From VRUE01 sp963774555 (GTDB taxonomy: Bacteria; Actinomycetota; Thermoleophilia; Solirubrobacterales; 70-9): a stretch of DNA of 64,000 bases. Shown piece after piece: positions 1 through 8,124 of the stretch (the stretch's first letter is position 1; every line of letters starts with the position of its first letter). Made by a program: the position numbers and the translations under genes. Under the pieces are notes generated by a model. It was not told where the DNA came from. It saw only the letters and a program-made list of their open reading frames with translations, and made no database searches. Location: contig CAVZFL010000001.1 of the NCBI GenBank assembly GCA_963774555.1, forward strand, positions 310,001-374,000. The letters are read 5' to 3'.

Positions 1-1799
1 GGGGCGTAGGCGAGGGCACTTCCCACTCCGGCTCCCGCCAGGGTGTGGCCGATCTGCGATGCGGCGGGACAGGAGGGGTGGTCGATCTCTTCCTGGCCGC
101 CGTGGATGCCGGTCCTCGCCTTGGCCCTGGCGATCGAGGCGTCGGTGCAGAAGGGGATCCCGGCCAGCTTGCCGACGATGCCCGGTGGCAGCTTGATCGA
201 GAAGCGGTTGATCTCCTGTTCTGAGTCGGTTCTGTTCAGGTTGATGTAGAAGGGGGAGAAGCGGCCGGCGGCGGCGTTGAGGGAGCCGGCGGTGAGGCCC
301 GGTTTGAAGCTGGGCAGTCCTCCCCCCGGGCAGGCGCCGCCGTCGGCTCCGCGTTCGATCTGGAAGGCGGCGGTGGCCTCGATCGCTTCGCTGTCGCCTT
401 TGGCCGAGAAGGGCGTGAACCCTGCCACCGTCTCGTATTCCCCGCAGGCCGACGGGGTCACCAGCGGAGCCCTCGCCCCTTCGCGGAAGTGCAGCTTGAA
501 GGAGGAGTAGGGGGCGGGTGGCAGGTTGTCGAAGGTGGTGGTGATCCGGCCTGTCGCCTGGTCGAACTCGATCTTGCCGGCCTGCTTGACGATGATCCCG
601 CGTTCGGGGGCGCGGGCGACCAGATACATCGCCGCCAAAGTCCCGAAGGGGTTTTCATAGGGCGCAGCCAGGTAGACCGAGCCTTCGAGCGGTTCGTCCA
701 GGAGCGGGGTGTGGGCGATCACCGAGCCGAGCTTCGATGCTTCCGGGCAACCCGCTCCCGCGGCGCTGTCGATCTGCTCGGCTTTGTACTGGGCCTGGCT
801 GCAGACACTCACCCCTTCGGCGAAGGAGGGGTTGACGGTTACACCTTCGGGCAGGGTGACGACCGCCTTCCTTGGCTCGGTTTCGGCCGTGCCACCGGGG
901 CTGGTCAAACCCTGGTTGGGCAGCTTCAGCTCGAAGTCGAGGCCCGAGGGGTTGGAGGCGAGCCTGGTCGTCGGCTGCGAGGAGATCTTCGGGTCGAAGG
1001 GGACCCCGTCGCAGCCCGCCAAGGCGATGGGATTGCCGCCGCCGTCCAGCTGGGGGGTGGTTTCTTCGGAGTAGACGCCCGGTTCTGACTTTGAGTCGAC
1101 CTTGACTGTTACTTCCGGTGCCGATCCGCAGGATGCCGGCAGGGTCAGGTAGGCCTTTTCCGGGGCGTCTGAATGAGTGTTATTGCCGATTTTCGAAGGT
1201 TCGCCGCGTTCTGGGTCGTGGCTGGGGTCGGCGGGCACTCCCCAGATCGTCTCGGTCACCGAGGTGACTTCCAGCGGCGTGTTGATCGCCGCGACCCTCA
1301 GGCCGTAGCCTTCTTCGGTCCGCAGCGAGGAGAGCTGCAGCGAGGTGAATTCGCTGGCGCCTGCGCCGAACTCGCTCGCCACCCCCGGTGGGGGCACGAG
1401 GTTGTAGATGGGAAGGGTGATCTGGCCTCCCAAGCCGGGCACGATCGCCCGCAGCACGCCCACCTGGGTGCTGACGAGGCAATCGGGGGCTGTACCTTCG
1501 AAGTCCTGGTGGGGGCAGCGCGGCACCGCGTTTGGGTTGCCGATCAGGCCCGGGGGCAGCTCGACGATCGCGTCTCGCATTTCCCCGCCTTCTGAGCGGC
1601 CTTTCGCATCGGTCTTCAGGTCGAAGTGGACCGTGAAGGAGTAGGGGTGCGAGGAGGCCTGGGTGGCGGGCGTGCCGTTCTTGTTCAGCGCCTGCACGCT
1701 GAAGCTGCCGGGGCCGAGGCCGAAATCGGCCTGGACCGCCGCTGGCAGCGCCAAGGAGCTGCACAAGGCAAGGAGGACGATGAGATTGCGGCGGATCAT
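1..1799 (-). CDS. Secreted conserved protein of unknown function (C-terminus beyond window edge)
   Basis: The reading frame is open from an ATG at 1799 to the left edge, so about 599 residues are visible and the C-terminus is missing. Residues 1-24 are a classical signal peptide (basic MIRR start, hydrophobic core, Ala-x-Ala before DFGLG), so the product is exported. The rest is Pro/Gly/Ser-rich with scattered cysteines and no catalytic motif that I recognise. Large secreted proteins of this texture are common in Thermoleophilia and uncharacterised. The start codon overlaps the stop of the upstream propeller gene (ATGA), so the two are translationally coupled and probably one operon with the collagen-like gene at 5415-6206. 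Confidence 0.8.
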   Translation of the reverse strand, partial: MIRRNLIVLLALCSSLALPAAVQADFGLGPGSFSVQALNKNGTPATQASSHPYSFTVHFDLKTDAKGRSEGGEMRDAIVELPPGLIGNPNAVPRCPHQDFEGTAPDCLVSTQVGVLRAIVPGLGGQITLPIYNLVPPPGVASEFGAGASEFTSLQLSSLRTEEGYGLRVAAINTPLEVTSVTETIWGVPADPSHDPERGEPSKIGNNTHSDAPEKAYLTLPASCGSAPEVTVKVDSKSEPGVYSEETTPQLDGGGNPIALAGCDGVPFDPKISSQPTTRLASNPSGLDFELKLPNQGLTSPGGTAETEPRKAVVTLPEGVTVNPSFAEGVSVCSQAQYKAEQIDSAAGAGCPEASKLGSVIAHTPLLDEPLEGSVYLAAPYENPFGTLAAMYLVARAPERGIIVKQAGKIEFDQATGRITTTFDNLPPAPYSSFKLHFREGARAPLVTPSACGEYETVAGFTPFSAKGDSEAIEATAAFQIERGADGGACPGGGLPSFKPGLTAGSLNAAAGRFSPFYINLNRTDSEQEINRFSIKLPPGIVGKLAGIPFCTDASIARAKARTGIHGGQEEIDHPSCPAASQIGHTLAGAGVGSALAYA

Positions 1800-4700
1800 C
1801 GGGCGCCTCCTCGGTTGTGCTTGGCGGCTCGCTTGTGGGCGTGCTTCTTCGTGTGCTTTCGCTTCTTTTTGTGCTTGTGCTTCTTGGCGGCTTTCTTTTC
1901 TTCGACGTCGCCGTCGCCGGCGAGGGCCGAGGTGGCGGGGGTCGGGCGCTCCGGCGACGATACCTGCGGCACGCAGGCTTCGCCCTGGCATTCGCCCCTC
2001 GATGTTTCGCTTTCCGCTGGGATGCCGCCGTCTTCGCGTGCGACGTAGAGGTCGATCAGGTCGTCGTGGTCTTTCAAGACCAGTTGGTCTCTGCTGGTGA
2101 AGAAGACGCTTGCACCGTCTTCGTCGATCGTCAACAGGTTGGAGTCGATCGGTTCTGAGCCGGCCGAGATCAAGGAGATGCAGCCGCCGGCTCGTTCGCA
2201 AGTTCCCACTTCGTTCGGCTCGTACTCATAGACGTCTTCGACGCCTTCGTTGGTGTCGAAGGGGGTGAGCGAGTCCTGGCTGTCGAAGTAGAGGCGCCCT
2301 TCGTCGGTCAGGTAGGGGGGCGGATCCATTGAGGGCAGGATGCGGGCGTTTCGCCTCAACACGCTCCAACCCAAGGGCGGCACGCCGCTGGGGTTGCAGG
2401 AGACGCAGATCAGCTTCGCGGTGGATGAGTCATAGAGGAAGGCCTCTTCGCAAGGGGCGGGGAGATACCCGCCTGCGTGATTGCCTTCGCAGGGACCGGT
2501 GTTGTCATAGCCGGTAATCGGCGCCTTGGAGAGGAAGGCGAGGTAGCGTCCGTTGGGGCTGGCCTGGGCGGTGCGGTTGGAGGGGAAGGGCGACCAGGTC
2601 GCTGCTCTGCCTTCTCCATTGTCGTCTGTCCCCAAGGTCGCCACGAACCGCGCGGCGCCTCCCTCCTCCCAGGCGTAGAGGTTGAATTTGCCCGCCTGGG
2701 CTTTGGCGCCCTGCTCGTTTTCTTCTTCGGTGAGAACCGCGGTGTCGATGAAGTAGGCGCGGGAGAGATCGTCGCCTTGGCCGACCAGCCCCTGGAAGCC
2801 GCCTTTGCCTTCGGTGAGGTCGGTGGTGGTTTCGCCACCCAGGTCATAGAGCGCTCCGTCTGTGAGCAGGACCCTGGAGCCGTCTGTGGAGGCGGAGAGG
2901 AATTTGCCGGCGTGATCGGGTATTTCGACCGTCGTCTCGGCGTCGATGCGCACGTAGGCCTGGCCCGATTCCCCAGACCAGAAGGCGCGTGAGCCGTCGC
3001 TCGAGATCGCGTTGGCGCTTCCCGCCCCGAAGGAGGCGCCGGCTTTGGCTTCGGCGTTGCCGGGCAAGACGTTTACGAGGTGCAGCTGCCCTTCTGCCCA
3101 TTCGTAGAGGTTTGACTTTTTGGCGCCGCCGTCTTCGGCCGCGGGGGCGAAGGGCGTTTCTTCCGTCAGCGCGTCGTTTGCCTGGAAGAAGACGCGCGAG
3201 AGGTCGGCTGAGGCGCCGGCGTAGAGGAGCTGGAATTCGCCGGCCGAGCGGTTGAAGGATTCGCCCGTCAGTAGCGGCGAGAACGCCAGCGGGCTCGCGG
3301 TCGGTTGGGCGTAGAGGTTCTTGTAGCCGTTCGGGGCTTCGGGGCTGAGCACAGGGCTGTCCTGGCCCAGCACGCCGCGGGTCAACCCCACGTCGAAGGC
3401 CAAATAGCCCGGGGAGCTCAGGAAGGGCGAGGTCAGGTTCGTCGTCTGCCAGCCCGTTTGGGGGTCTCTGTGGGCGACGTACTGGTTTTCGTTTACCGCG
3501 CCCTCGCCTTCGGCGAAGGCGGTTCCCTCATAGAGGACCGCGCCGCCGTCGGGGCTGCTCTGCATCGGGAAGTGGTTGCCGACTTCGCCGGGCTTGCATT
3601 CTTTTTCGGATCCGCAGCTCGAGCTGCGGGAATCGGCCGGCCAGACCTGACCGCCTTCCTTTTCGAGCGGGGAGACGAGCTCATAGGCGCGATGGTCGGG
3701 CAGGCCCGGCGCTTCGAGCGGGAAGGTGCGAAAGCTCCGATCTGTGCCGGTGCCTTCGCAGACTTTTTCTTCGTCGGCGGCGGAGCAGTGGCTGGTGGCC
3801 ACCACCCGGAAGCGGTAGGCGGTGTCGGGTGAGAGACCGCTGAGCGAGGCCGCGGCGCTCAGCGTCAGCGATCCTTCTCCCAGGAGCCCGCCGCCGAGCG
3901 GTGCTTCCCCTGCCCCGGCGAAGCGATCCGCCGGTTCGTTTGCTTCGTATTCGGCCTGCGTCAGGTACTGGAAGACGTAGTCGGTCGCGGAGTTCTTCGG
4001 GTTGATCTGGGCGCTCAGTTCCGCCGTGGTCGCGGTCACGTGGGCGACCGACTGCGATTTGACTTCGGGAGGTATTTCTTTGGGCAGGGCGAGGACGTAG
4101 CCGAGCGAGCTCTGGCCCGGTTCGCCTACGCCCACGCCGGAGTTCGGTACCGGTGCCGGCGCCCCACTGTAGAGAACGCCGGGCGGGCGCCCTTCCAGCT
4201 GGCGTTCGGGGTCGAAGGCGAAGGCCGACAGATCGTCGCGTTCCGGTTTGACTTCGCTCTGGCCTACTTCTTCTTTGCCGCTGGCGTCTTCGAACTTGCC
4301 CGTTTCCTCGTTGCAGGGACCGAGCTGGTGGATGCGCTTGGGCGGCTTGTAGCTGAAGAAGAAGGGTTCGCCCGTCGTGGGGTTGACCCCAAACGAGCTG
4401 ATCCCCCCTTTGCTGAATGTGAATTTGCAGACCGCCGGGCCTTTGGGGTGTGTCGGATCGTACTCTTCGATCGTCTGGGCCTCGTCGGTTACATACAGGT
4501 TGCCAGCGGTATCGACAACCGGCTGCGCCGGGCGCTCCGATTCTCCGGTGAAACCCGCCGCCACCTCTTCGCCCATTCCCGCGTAGACGTATTCGGAGTA
4601 GTCGCCGGGGGTTTTCGGCACGAACTTCATCAGCCGGTGGTAGTCGCCGGCGGCGTATGGGTTGGGGTCGAACACGTAGACCCCGCCGCCGCTGTTCACC

Positions 4701-5344
4701 GCGATCGCCCCTAGCTGGAACGCGTAGTGGATCTTGTCCGGCGTTTCCGCCGTCGTTTTGCCGATCAGAGCTCTTTCCCCGAAACGTGAGATCTCTTCCG
4801 AGCCGTCGGGTTTGTAGACAGCGATCGCCATTTGCCCCGGGCTGGGGGCCAGGAATACGTAGACGTTGCCGGTTGTTTGGTCGATATCGACATCAACTGG
4901 TTCCCTTATGTTCCCCACCTGCAGCGCGCATTTCGTTCCCAGCGCCGGCCCGCAGCGTTCGTAGGGTCCTTCGAGAGATGTCAATTGCCAGGCCAGCCTG
5001 AATTCGAGCCCGTTGCCGTTTGGGATGAACATCGCAACGCGGGTTCCCGCCTCCGCCTTGCCCACTGCGTAGACCGTCCCCGCCGGCACCCCGCCGGCGC
5101 CGTCGACGTTGACCGCCATGCCGCTGACGCCGCCGAGCTGTACTTCTTCGCCGAATTTTTTTTCGGCGACCGGTTTGCAGCTTTCAGTGAGGCCGGGAAG
5201 GGAGCCGGCGAAGCAGCCAACCTGTTCGTAGGCAGCGGAGGCGGAGGATGCCGCGAGCAGCCCGACGGCAAACAGCGCCGCGGCAAATGCGATCGGCCAA
5301 GTCGGGCGTCGGGGGATCCTTGGGGTGTGACCTGTCTGCCTCAT
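1796..5344 (-). CDS. Large secreted beta-propeller-like protein with FN3-like domain and basic tail
   Basis: 1,182-aa exported protein. The start is placed at the ATG at 5344 because a GAGGAG ribosome-binding site lies 6 nt upstream; the frame is open to 5410 but that stretch runs into a palindrome. Residues 1-37 form a signal peptide ending SSASA. Residues about 50-400 carry repeated NHL/WD40-like blades (AVNVDGAGG, VDTAGNLYVTDE, VAVNSGGGVYVFD), about 430-540 an FN3-like domain (ATTAELSAQINP ... YRFRVVATS), and about 560-1100 PD40-like blades (SPDGG, SPNGRYLAF, SSDGSRAFW). The last 35 residues are almost all Lys, His and Arg. A surface or adhesive role is inference; no enzyme motif is visible. 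Confidence 0.85.
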   Translation of the reverse strand: MRQTGHTPRIPRRPTWPIAFAAALFAVGLLAASSASAAYEQVGCFAGSLPGLTESCKPVAEKKFGEEVQLGGVSGMAVNVDGAGGVPAGTVYAVGKAEAGTRVAMFIPNGNGLEFRLAWQLTSLEGPYERCGPALGTKCALQVGNIREPVDVDIDQTTGNVYVFLAPSPGQMAIAVYKPDGSEEISRFGERALIGKTTAETPDKIHYAFQLGAIAVNSGGGVYVFDPNPYAAGDYHRLMKFVPKTPGDYSEYVYAGMGEEVAAGFTGESERPAQPVVDTAGNLYVTDEAQTIEEYDPTHPKGPAVCKFTFSKGGISSFGVNPTTGEPFFFSYKPPKRIHQLGPCNEETGKFEDASGKEEVGQSEVKPERDDLSAFAFDPERQLEGRPPGVLYSGAPAPVPNSGVGVGEPGQSSLGYVLALPKEIPPEVKSQSVAHVTATTAELSAQINPKNSATDYVFQYLTQAEYEANEPADRFAGAGEAPLGGGLLGEGSLTLSAAASLSGLSPDTAYRFRVVATSHCSAADEEKVCEGTGTDRSFRTFPLEAPGLPDHRAYELVSPLEKEGGQVWPADSRSSSCGSEKECKPGEVGNHFPMQSSPDGGAVLYEGTAFAEGEGAVNENQYVAHRDPQTGWQTTNLTSPFLSSPGYLAFDVGLTRGVLGQDSPVLSPEAPNGYKNLYAQPTASPLAFSPLLTGESFNRSAGEFQLLYAGASADLSRVFFQANDALTEETPFAPAAEDGGAKKSNLYEWAEGQLHLVNVLPGNAEAKAGASFGAGSANAISSDGSRAFWSGESGQAYVRIDAETTVEIPDHAGKFLSASTDGSRVLLTDGALYDLGGETTTDLTEGKGGFQGLVGQGDDLSRAYFIDTAVLTEEENEQGAKAQAGKFNLYAWEEGGAARFVATLGTDDNGEGRAATWSPFPSNRTAQASPNGRYLAFLSKAPITGYDNTGPCEGNHAGGYLPAPCEEAFLYDSSTAKLICVSCNPSGVPPLGWSVLRRNARILPSMDPPPYLTDEGRLYFDSQDSLTPFDTNEGVEDVYEYEPNEVGTCERAGGCISLISAGSEPIDSNLLTIDEDGASVFFTSRDQLVLKDHDDLIDLYVAREDGGIPAESETSRGECQGEACVPQVSSPERPTPATSALAGDGDVEEKKAAKKHKHKKKRKHTKKHAHKRAAKHNRGGAR

Positions 5345-5373
5345 CGGGGCTCCTCGTGTCGGATGGCGTGAAT

Positions 5374-5407
5374 CCCTGTCGCTCCCGGCATGCCGGGAGC
5401 GACAGGG
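5374..5407. repeat. Perfect 34-bp palindrome between two operon genes
   Basis: Two 17-nt arms abut with no spacer: CCCTGTCGCTCCCGGCA and its exact reverse complement. It lies between the stop of the collagen-like gene (5415) and the start of the propeller gene (5344). As RNA it can form a very stable hairpin, so it may be a partial terminator or a processing site that sets different levels for the two genes. No U-run follows on either strand, so it is not a canonical intrinsic terminator. Confidence 0.7.
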
Positions 5408-5414
5408 CAATTTC

Positions 5415-6206
5415 CTAGGGCGCGGTTACCGCCCAGGTACCGACGGCGGTCAAGGGTGCGGCTGGTTTTTCAGGCGAAATCAAGTCCTTGTCGAAGAGCA
5501 GATAGGCACCAGCTCGCCCAAAGCTTTCGATGAGCGGTTCACCCGGAATCTGGAAGCGAACAAAATGACCAGATTCAGTTTCGCCGTACTGGGTGAAGAC
5601 GCAGAGCGTGCCCGATTTTGTGGCTTCCGGCTTGGCTTCGGCGTTGAAGAGCTGCCATTTGCAGCCGCTGGCGCCAAAGTTTTCTTCTTCGACCTGTTGG
5701 ATGGTGAAGAAGAAGGCTTTTCCTTCTGCGCCGGCGCTCGCCAGCGGAATCGGGAATGAGATCGGTAGGACGAATCCAAGGCCTTCTTTGCCGGGGGGAA
5801 TGGCGATGCTCCAGGTTCCCGTCTCGGTTTTACCCGAGGGCAGCGTTTCGGTGAAGCCACTGAGGCCGGTTGCCCCTGTGGCTCCGGTTGCTCCGGTTGC
5901 TCCGGTTGCTCCGGTTTTGCCCGTCGGCCCAGTCGGACCGGCTGCGCCTGCGGCTCCCGCCGCGCCGTTTGCTCCCGCATCGCCCTTGGCGCCTGCGGCA
6001 CCCTGCGGCCCCGCCGGTCCCTGAGGGCCCGCTGGCCCGGTAGCGCCCTTGGGACCCCTCGGTCCCTTCTTGGCCTTGGCAGAAGCTGTTGCCTTGCCGC
6101 TTTGGTTGTTGGAAGCGGCGTAGGCGCCGCCCAGCATCGCGAAGACCAAAGCGATCACTGAGATGACTCCGGGGATGCCGAAGCGGTTGCGTAGTGGCGA
6201 GAGCAT
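5415..6206 (-). CDS. Membrane-anchored or secreted collagen-like (Gly-X-Y) protein
   Basis: 263 aa. A hydrophobic N-terminal segment (residues about 10-31, ending GGAYAAS) is a signal peptide or anchor. It is followed by a Lys-rich stretch and 22 consecutive Gly-X-Y triplets (from GPRGPKGAT to five GAT units), then a C-terminal domain of about 145 residues with two cysteines. Gly-X-Y arrays form collagen triple helices, so a trimeric stalk with C-terminal heads is likely. The start ATG at 6206 has an AAGGAGA box 8-9 nt upstream. It is the first gene of the exported-protein block. At DNA level the GAT units are 9-bp tandem repeats (about 5881-5917), so copy number could change without loss of frame. 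Confidence 0.85.
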   Translation of the reverse strand: MLSPLRNRFGIPGVISVIALVFAMLGGAYAASNNQSGKATASAKAKKGPRGPKGATGPAGPQGPAGPQGAAGAKGDAGANGAAGAAGAAGPTGPTGKTGATGATGATGATGATGLSGFTETLPSGKTETGTWSIAIPPGKEGLGFVLPISFPIPLASAGAEGKAFFFTIQQVEEENFGASGCKWQLFNAEAKPEATKSGTLCVFTQYGETESGHFVRFQIPGEPLIESFGRAGAYLLFDKDLISPEKPAAPLTAVGTWAVTAP

Positions 6207-6398
6207 CGAAATCTCTTCTCCTTGTCCCGTGAGCCCCTCTGCCCGCCGCTTCCCTTTGCGGCTTCCGCGGGGCTCGGTTGTCCCTGTACCTGTGCTTTCC
6301 CTGATTCGCTCGCTAGGTGCTGCTAGTTCCTAGAAGGTGCTAGCTGTACCGGCAAGTGGCGCTAGTGAAGCACCCCTTTTCAGGGTTGTCAAGAGAAA

Positions 6399-6439
6399 GT
6401 TCCCAGAAGAAACAGAGCGTTCCCAGAGACGTTCCCGGG
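6399..6439. repeat. Three GTTCCC(A/G)G(A/G) direct repeats upstream of a nucleotidyltransferase operon
   Basis: Copies at 6399-6407 (GTTCCCAGA), 6419-6427 (GTTCCCAGA) and 6431-6439 (GTTCCCGGG) all lie on the plus strand. The 293-nt gap between the collagen-like gene and the small gene at 6500 holds no gene that I can support. It carries these repeats, the inverted repeat at 6448-6467 and TAGGTGCT/AGGTGCTAG-like near-repeats around 6314-6340. A regulator-binding role is inference. Confidence 0.4.
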
Positions 6440-6447
6440 CGATATAT

Positions 6448-6467
6448 CGGAGTACCGAATTACTCCG
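6448..6467. promoter_or_regulatory. Operator-like inverted repeat before the 53-aa/nucleotidyltransferase operon
   Basis: CGGAGTA-N6-TACTCCG is a perfect 7-bp inverted repeat. It ends 20 bp upstream of a putative -10 (TAGACT, 6488-6493), which sits 6 nt before the ATG at 6500. The repeat therefore covers the -35 zone, where an autorepressor would bind. Such placement is typical of toxin-antitoxin operons; the binding protein is unknown. Confidence 0.5.
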
Positions 6468-6499
6468 GCCTCGAGCGACCGGCCATTTAGACTTCGTTC

Positions 6500-6661
6500 A
6501 TGGCGGTAGGAGCGCTCAGCGGCGACATAGGCGACCTGAAGCGTGCGCGAGCGATGCGGCTCGAGGCAGACCGCGACGCTACGATGAGCGCCCGCCTGGC
6601 TCGAGTGCATATTCTCTGCAAGCAGCTAAGCGCTATCAAGGGCGCCGCAAAGATCCGTTGA
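6500..6661 (+). CDS. Small 53-aa protein coupled to a nucleotidyltransferase (putative antitoxin or partner)
   Basis: A 53-codon frame starts at the ATG at 6500 (MAVGALSGDIGDLKRARAMR...) and stops at TGA 6659-6661, overlapping the TTG start of the next gene (TTGA). The product is basic and probably helical (GDLKRARAMRLEADRD). I recognise no family. Support for a real gene comes from the coupled overlap, the -10 box 6 nt upstream and the operator-like repeat. A small protein immediately before an MNT-fold gene suggests an antitoxin-like partner, which is inference. Confidence 0.55.
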   Translation: MAVGALSGDIGDLKRARAMRLEADRDATMSARLARVHILCKQLSAIKGAAKIR

Positions 6662-7128
6662 CCGAATTCGACCTTCGCGCCCTGCTCGAGGCCCTGCACC
6701 ACCATGACGTTCACTTCGTCGTGATCGGCGGCGTAGCTGTCGGGGCCCACGGATTCGTCCGCGGAACCGAGGACCTGGACCTCGTCCCAGACCCCGACCC
6801 TGACAACTTGAAACGGCTCGCGAATGCCTTGGGCGCACTGGAGTCAACGCTGCCAACCGTGGGAGGGAGATCGTTCGACCCTGCGACCGACGCGCGGGTG
6901 ATTCGGCAAGGCGGAAATGTCACGGCCACAACGAAGTTCGGCGCCCTCGACGTGGTGCAGCGCGCACAAGGAGTCCCCAGTTACTCCCAGCTCATCGACG
7001 ATGCGATCGAAAGCGAACTACTCGGAATTCCGGTGCACGTCTGCTCACTGACTCGGCTGCGCGAGATGAAGCGTGCGCAGAGCCGAACCCAGGACCGCTT
7101 GGACCTGGAGAACCTGCCGGAGGACTAG
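6658..7128 (+). CDS. Nucleotidyltransferase-fold (MNT) protein, putative toxin-antitoxin component
   Basis: 156 aa. The start is the TTG at 6658, overlapping the upstream stop by 4 nt; the frame is open further upstream but that part is not gene-like. Residues 21-43 carry the nucleotidyltransferase signature: VVIGG, then TEDLDLV with the metal-binding Asp pair D39/D41. This matches small AbiEii- or MNT-like proteins that modify a partner with nucleotides. No kinase or HEPN domain is attached. It ends 25 bp from an oppositely oriented nucleotidyltransferase gene, with a hairpin between the two stops. The substrate cannot be read from the sequence. Confidence 0.75.
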   Translation: MTEFDLRALLEALHHHDVHFVVIGGVAVGAHGFVRGTEDLDLVPDPDPDNLKRLANALGALESTLPTVGGRSFDPATDARVIRQGGNVTATTKFGALDVVQRAQGVPSYSQLIDDAIESELLGIPVHVCSLTRLREMKRAQSRTQDRLDLENLPED

Positions 7129-7153
7129 AACAGGTGCGGAGCCGCGCCTGTTC
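7128..7153. terminator. Bidirectional hairpin between two convergent nucleotidyltransferase genes
   Basis: GAACAGG ... CCTGTTC with an inner GCGG/CCGC stem fills the gap between the stop codons at 7128 and 7154. It lacks a U-run, but its position between convergent genes fits a shared terminator. Confidence 0.6.
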
Positions 7154-7660
7154 CTACTCGGTGTCGAAGACCTGTTCGACAAAGAAGCGGGCGGCGGGGT
7201 CGAGACGGTCGCCGTAGGTGCGCTCGGCGATGGCGAGAACCTCCTCGGCTTTGCGGAGGCCGAGCTCGCTCGCGAGCAAACGCAGATCCGCCTCGTCCTC
7301 GCCAACCCGGTGAGCGAGAACCTTGAGGGCAAGGAGGATCTCGGGAGAGGCCGTGAGACAGCGTAGTCCGGGTAGATCCAGAACCGGGGCGGCAGCTGGA
7401 TCGGCGCCGGTGAGGAAACCCTTCACCGCATCGTTGAGCCACCCGGCCGGGAGATCTCGCTTCTCGGCGACGGTCCCGGCCGCCTCGTAGACGACGTTCT
7501 TCGGCTCGAAGACGGCATCGATGTCTCGGGTCGCCCGGCGCTCGTCGAAGGCGAGGGCGATCGCGGCACCGCCGACCACGTACATCTCGGCGCTGACGCC
7601 GCGCCGCGCCAACTCACCGGCAAGGGCGGTGAGGGCCTCGATGATCTCCTGACGATCCAC
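7154..7660 (-). CDS. DUF6036-like nucleotidyltransferase, putative toxin-antitoxin component
   Basis: 168 aa. Residues 27-51 read YVVGGAAIALAF ... ATRDIDAVF, the GG and D46/D48 catalytic signature of nucleotidyltransferases annotated as DUF6036. A C-terminal helical domain follows (LLALKVLAHRVGEDEADL). The ATG at 7660 follows the stop of the 144-aa gene by 3 nt, so the two form an operon. Many such proteins are annotated as putative TA components. Catalytic residues are intact here; the target is unknown. Confidence 0.75.
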   Translation of the reverse strand: MDRQEIIEALTALAGELARRGVSAEMYVVGGAAIALAFDERRATRDIDAVFEPKNVVYEAAGTVAEKRDLPAGWLNDAVKGFLTGADPAAAPVLDLPGLRCLTASPEILLALKVLAHRVGEDEADLRLLASELGLRKAEEVLAIAERTYGDRLDPAARFFVEQVFDTE

Positions 7661-7663
7661 CGC

Positions 7664-8098
7664 TCAGACCCGGTGCAGGGAACGCTCAGGGATGAACACG
7701 CCTCGGCGCCGGAAGGCCGCAGGGGCCTGGGCGATCGCGATCGCGCGAAAGCCCGGCACCTCGCTGACGAACCAGAAGCTGGGCAGGAAGCGATCGGGCT
7801 CCACCGACCAGCCGGGCCGCTCGAGAGCATCGATTGTGGCCAGGTGCTCGGCGAGGGCGCCGAGATACGCGTCGTGGCGAGGGTCGCCGGTGGCCGGTGG
7901 GCTCTCCACGATCGCCTCGGAGCGGGAGCGCTCGTCCGCGCGCAGAGTGAACTCGTCGAGGAACTCGCGGACAGCGTGCAGGAAGTCCTCGCCGGCGAGG
8001 GTCCGGCGCGCCACCGTGGCGAGCGTCTGGGAAAGGTGATCTGACGCGGGTGGATTGGCAGCGAGCCAATCCGAGCGTGTGGCGAAAGTTTGCGCCAT
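7664..8098 (-). CDS. 144-aa partner of the DUF6036-like nucleotidyltransferase
   Basis: The frame starts at the ATG at 8098, 7 nt downstream of a TACGAT -10 (8106-8111), so a leaderless mRNA is likely; the longer open frame upstream is antisense to a TetR gene. The protein is acidic and helical, with WLAANPP near the N-terminus, FLDEF centrally and a conserved-looking end (FRRRGVFIPERSL). I recall similar proteins upstream of DUF6036 genes, which suggests an antitoxin role, but I cannot name a family with confidence. It sits 26 bp downstream of the TetR block on the same strand. Confidence 0.6.
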   Translation of the reverse strand: MAQTFATRSDWLAANPPASDHLSQTLATVARRTLAGEDFLHAVREFLDEFTLRADERSRSEAIVESPPATGDPRHDAYLGALAEHLATIDALERPGWSVEPDRFLPSFWFVSEVPGFRAIAIAQAPAAFRRRGVFIPERSLHRV

Positions 8099-8124
8099 TG
8101 AACGGATCGTAGGGGCTAGACCCG

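Noticed and set aside
5881..5917. Short tandem repeats as a CRISPR or minisatellite
   Set aside because: The 9-bp units encode Gly-Ala-Thr triplets of the collagen-like region, have no spacers and keep the reading frame.
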